Positions 5,004 through 5,458 of a DNA stretch of 5,458 nucleotides are shown in pieces (position 1 is the stretch's first letter; every line of letters starts with the position of its first letter). The position numbers and the translations under genes are program-made. The DNA lies in the NCBI GenBank assembly GCA_946482385.1, contig CAMLRI010000188.1:1-5458 (forward strand). Reading direction: 5' to 3'. This stretch comes from an uncultured Cellvibrio sp. (GTDB taxonomy: Bacteria > Pseudomonadota > Gammaproteobacteria > Pseudomonadales > Cellvibrionaceae). The notes under the pieces were generated by a model that did no database searches, had not been told where the DNA came from, and saw only the letters and a list, made by a program, of their open reading frames with translations.

Positions 5004-5458
5004 TTACGCGAGACAATCGCAAGCAAAGCGTTGCCGATCCTCCAGGCGCATGGCAGTCAGTGAGCCGCCCCATACGCAGCCGGTATCCAGAGCGAAAACA
5101 TTAGCCGCCTGTACCTTGCCTTCCAGTGCTGCCCAGTGGCCGAATACTATGGGCTGCAAACGGGTTTTGCGTTGCAGGTAGGAATACCAGGGAGCAAAGC
5201 CCGGGGGGGCACCGGCGGCGCTTTCCTTGGTGGCCAGTTCCAGTTCGCCCTCGGCGCTGCAAAAGCGCATGCGGGTAAAATAATTGGTGATCAGCCGCAG
5301 CCGATCCAGGCCTTGTAGATCATCGCTCCACTGCGCTGGCTCGTTGCCATACATGGCCGCGAGATAAGTGTGGAAATGATCGCTGCGCAAACAATCCTCC
5401 ACTTCCCGCGCATAACCCAGGGCTTGCTCCAGGGTCCAGATGGGTGGAATGCCGGCGT
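5004..5458 (-). CDS. apaH: Symmetrical bis(5'-nucleosyl)-tetraphosphatase ApaH, C-terminal part
   Basis: This cytoplasmic metallophosphatase splits Ap4A and related dinucleotides into two nucleoside diphosphates. It also acts on Np4-capped RNA in Escherichia coli. The window holds the last 150 residues; the 5' part, including the GDxHG, GDxVDRG and GNHD metal-site motifs, lies past the right edge. Visible family signatures are AGIPPIW at the cut edge, MYGNEP, the ITNYFTRMRFC segment, KES, the metal-binding FGHWAALEGK (His encoded at 5136-5138) and ALDTGCVWGGSLTAMRLED near the end. The order and spacing follow E. coli ApaH closely, so roughly 120 N-terminal residues are missing only because of the window boundary. 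A GTG at 5400-5402 is internal and not the start. The stop is TAA at 5004-5006. Its place upstream of coxB on the same strand is not the familiar ksgA-apaG-apaH downstream context. Confidence 0.95.
   Translation of the reverse strand, partial: AGIPPIWTLEQALGYAREVEDCLRSDHFHTYLAAMYGNEPAQWSDDLQGLDRLRLITNYFTRMRFCSAEGELELATKESAAGAPPGFAPWYSYLQRKTRLQPIVFGHWAALEGKVQAANVFALDTGCVWGGSLTAMRLEDRQRFACDCLA

Noticed and set aside
1..5458. Many further open frames of 60-135 codons on both strands inside the cox genes and apaH, for example 1969-2376 and 2434-2721 on the plus strand.
   Set aside because: They lie opposite or out of frame within genes of certain identity, have no consistent ribosome-binding sites, and translate to low-complexity His/Gln/Gly-rich sequence typical of antisense reading of membrane-protein genes.
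1..5458. Mobile elements, CRISPR arrays, tRNA or rRNA genes, and defence or toxin genes.
   Set aside because: No transposase-like protein, terminal repeats, repeat-spacer pattern or RNA gene was seen; the window is respiratory and housekeeping in character.

Overview
The window carries the aa3/caa3-type cytochrome c oxidase locus of a gammaproteobacterium with moderate GC content. Pseudomonadales or Cellvibrionales relatives fit best, judged from gene content, gene order and protein style rather than from any search. The structural operon runs on the minus strand in the order coxB, coxA, cox11 (ctaG), coxC. Gaps are short (2, 28 and 22 nt) and each gene has a clear Shine-Dalgarno sequence, so the four genes are very probably co-transcribed.

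Right to left: positions 5004-5458 hold the C-terminal half of apaH (symmetrical diadenosine tetraphosphatase), cut by the window edge. Positions 4506-5003 are a 498-bp stretch with no convincing gene. It contains an AT-rich block just downstream of apaH that could hold a terminator and the coxB promoter, followed by three hairpin-forming inverted repeats. Positions 290-4505 are the cox operon. A 10-bp gap separates the end of coxC from a convergent plus-strand gene (70-279) for a 69-residue two-helix membrane protein of the DUF2909 type, often found beside cox genes in this group. Positions 1-69 are its upstream region, with a good -10 hexamer and a ribosome-binding site.

How the genes work together: CoxB takes electrons from cytochrome c, here through its own fused C-terminal c-type heme domain, onto CuA. 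CoxA passes them through heme a to the heme a3-CuB site, where oxygen is reduced and protons are pumped. CoxC is the third core subunit. Cox11 delivers copper for CuB in CoxA. All ligands I looked for in CoxA (six His, the D-channel Asp and Glu, the K-channel Lys, the cross-linked Tyr), in CoxB (CuA set and CxxCH heme site) and in Cox11 (three Cys) are present, so the system looks intact.

Nothing here is a clear new biological system. The part that known genes do not explain is the long, structured leader between apaH and coxB. Smaller points are a G-rich and stem-forming element where coxC and the small membrane gene converge, and the corrected start sites of cox11 and coxC.
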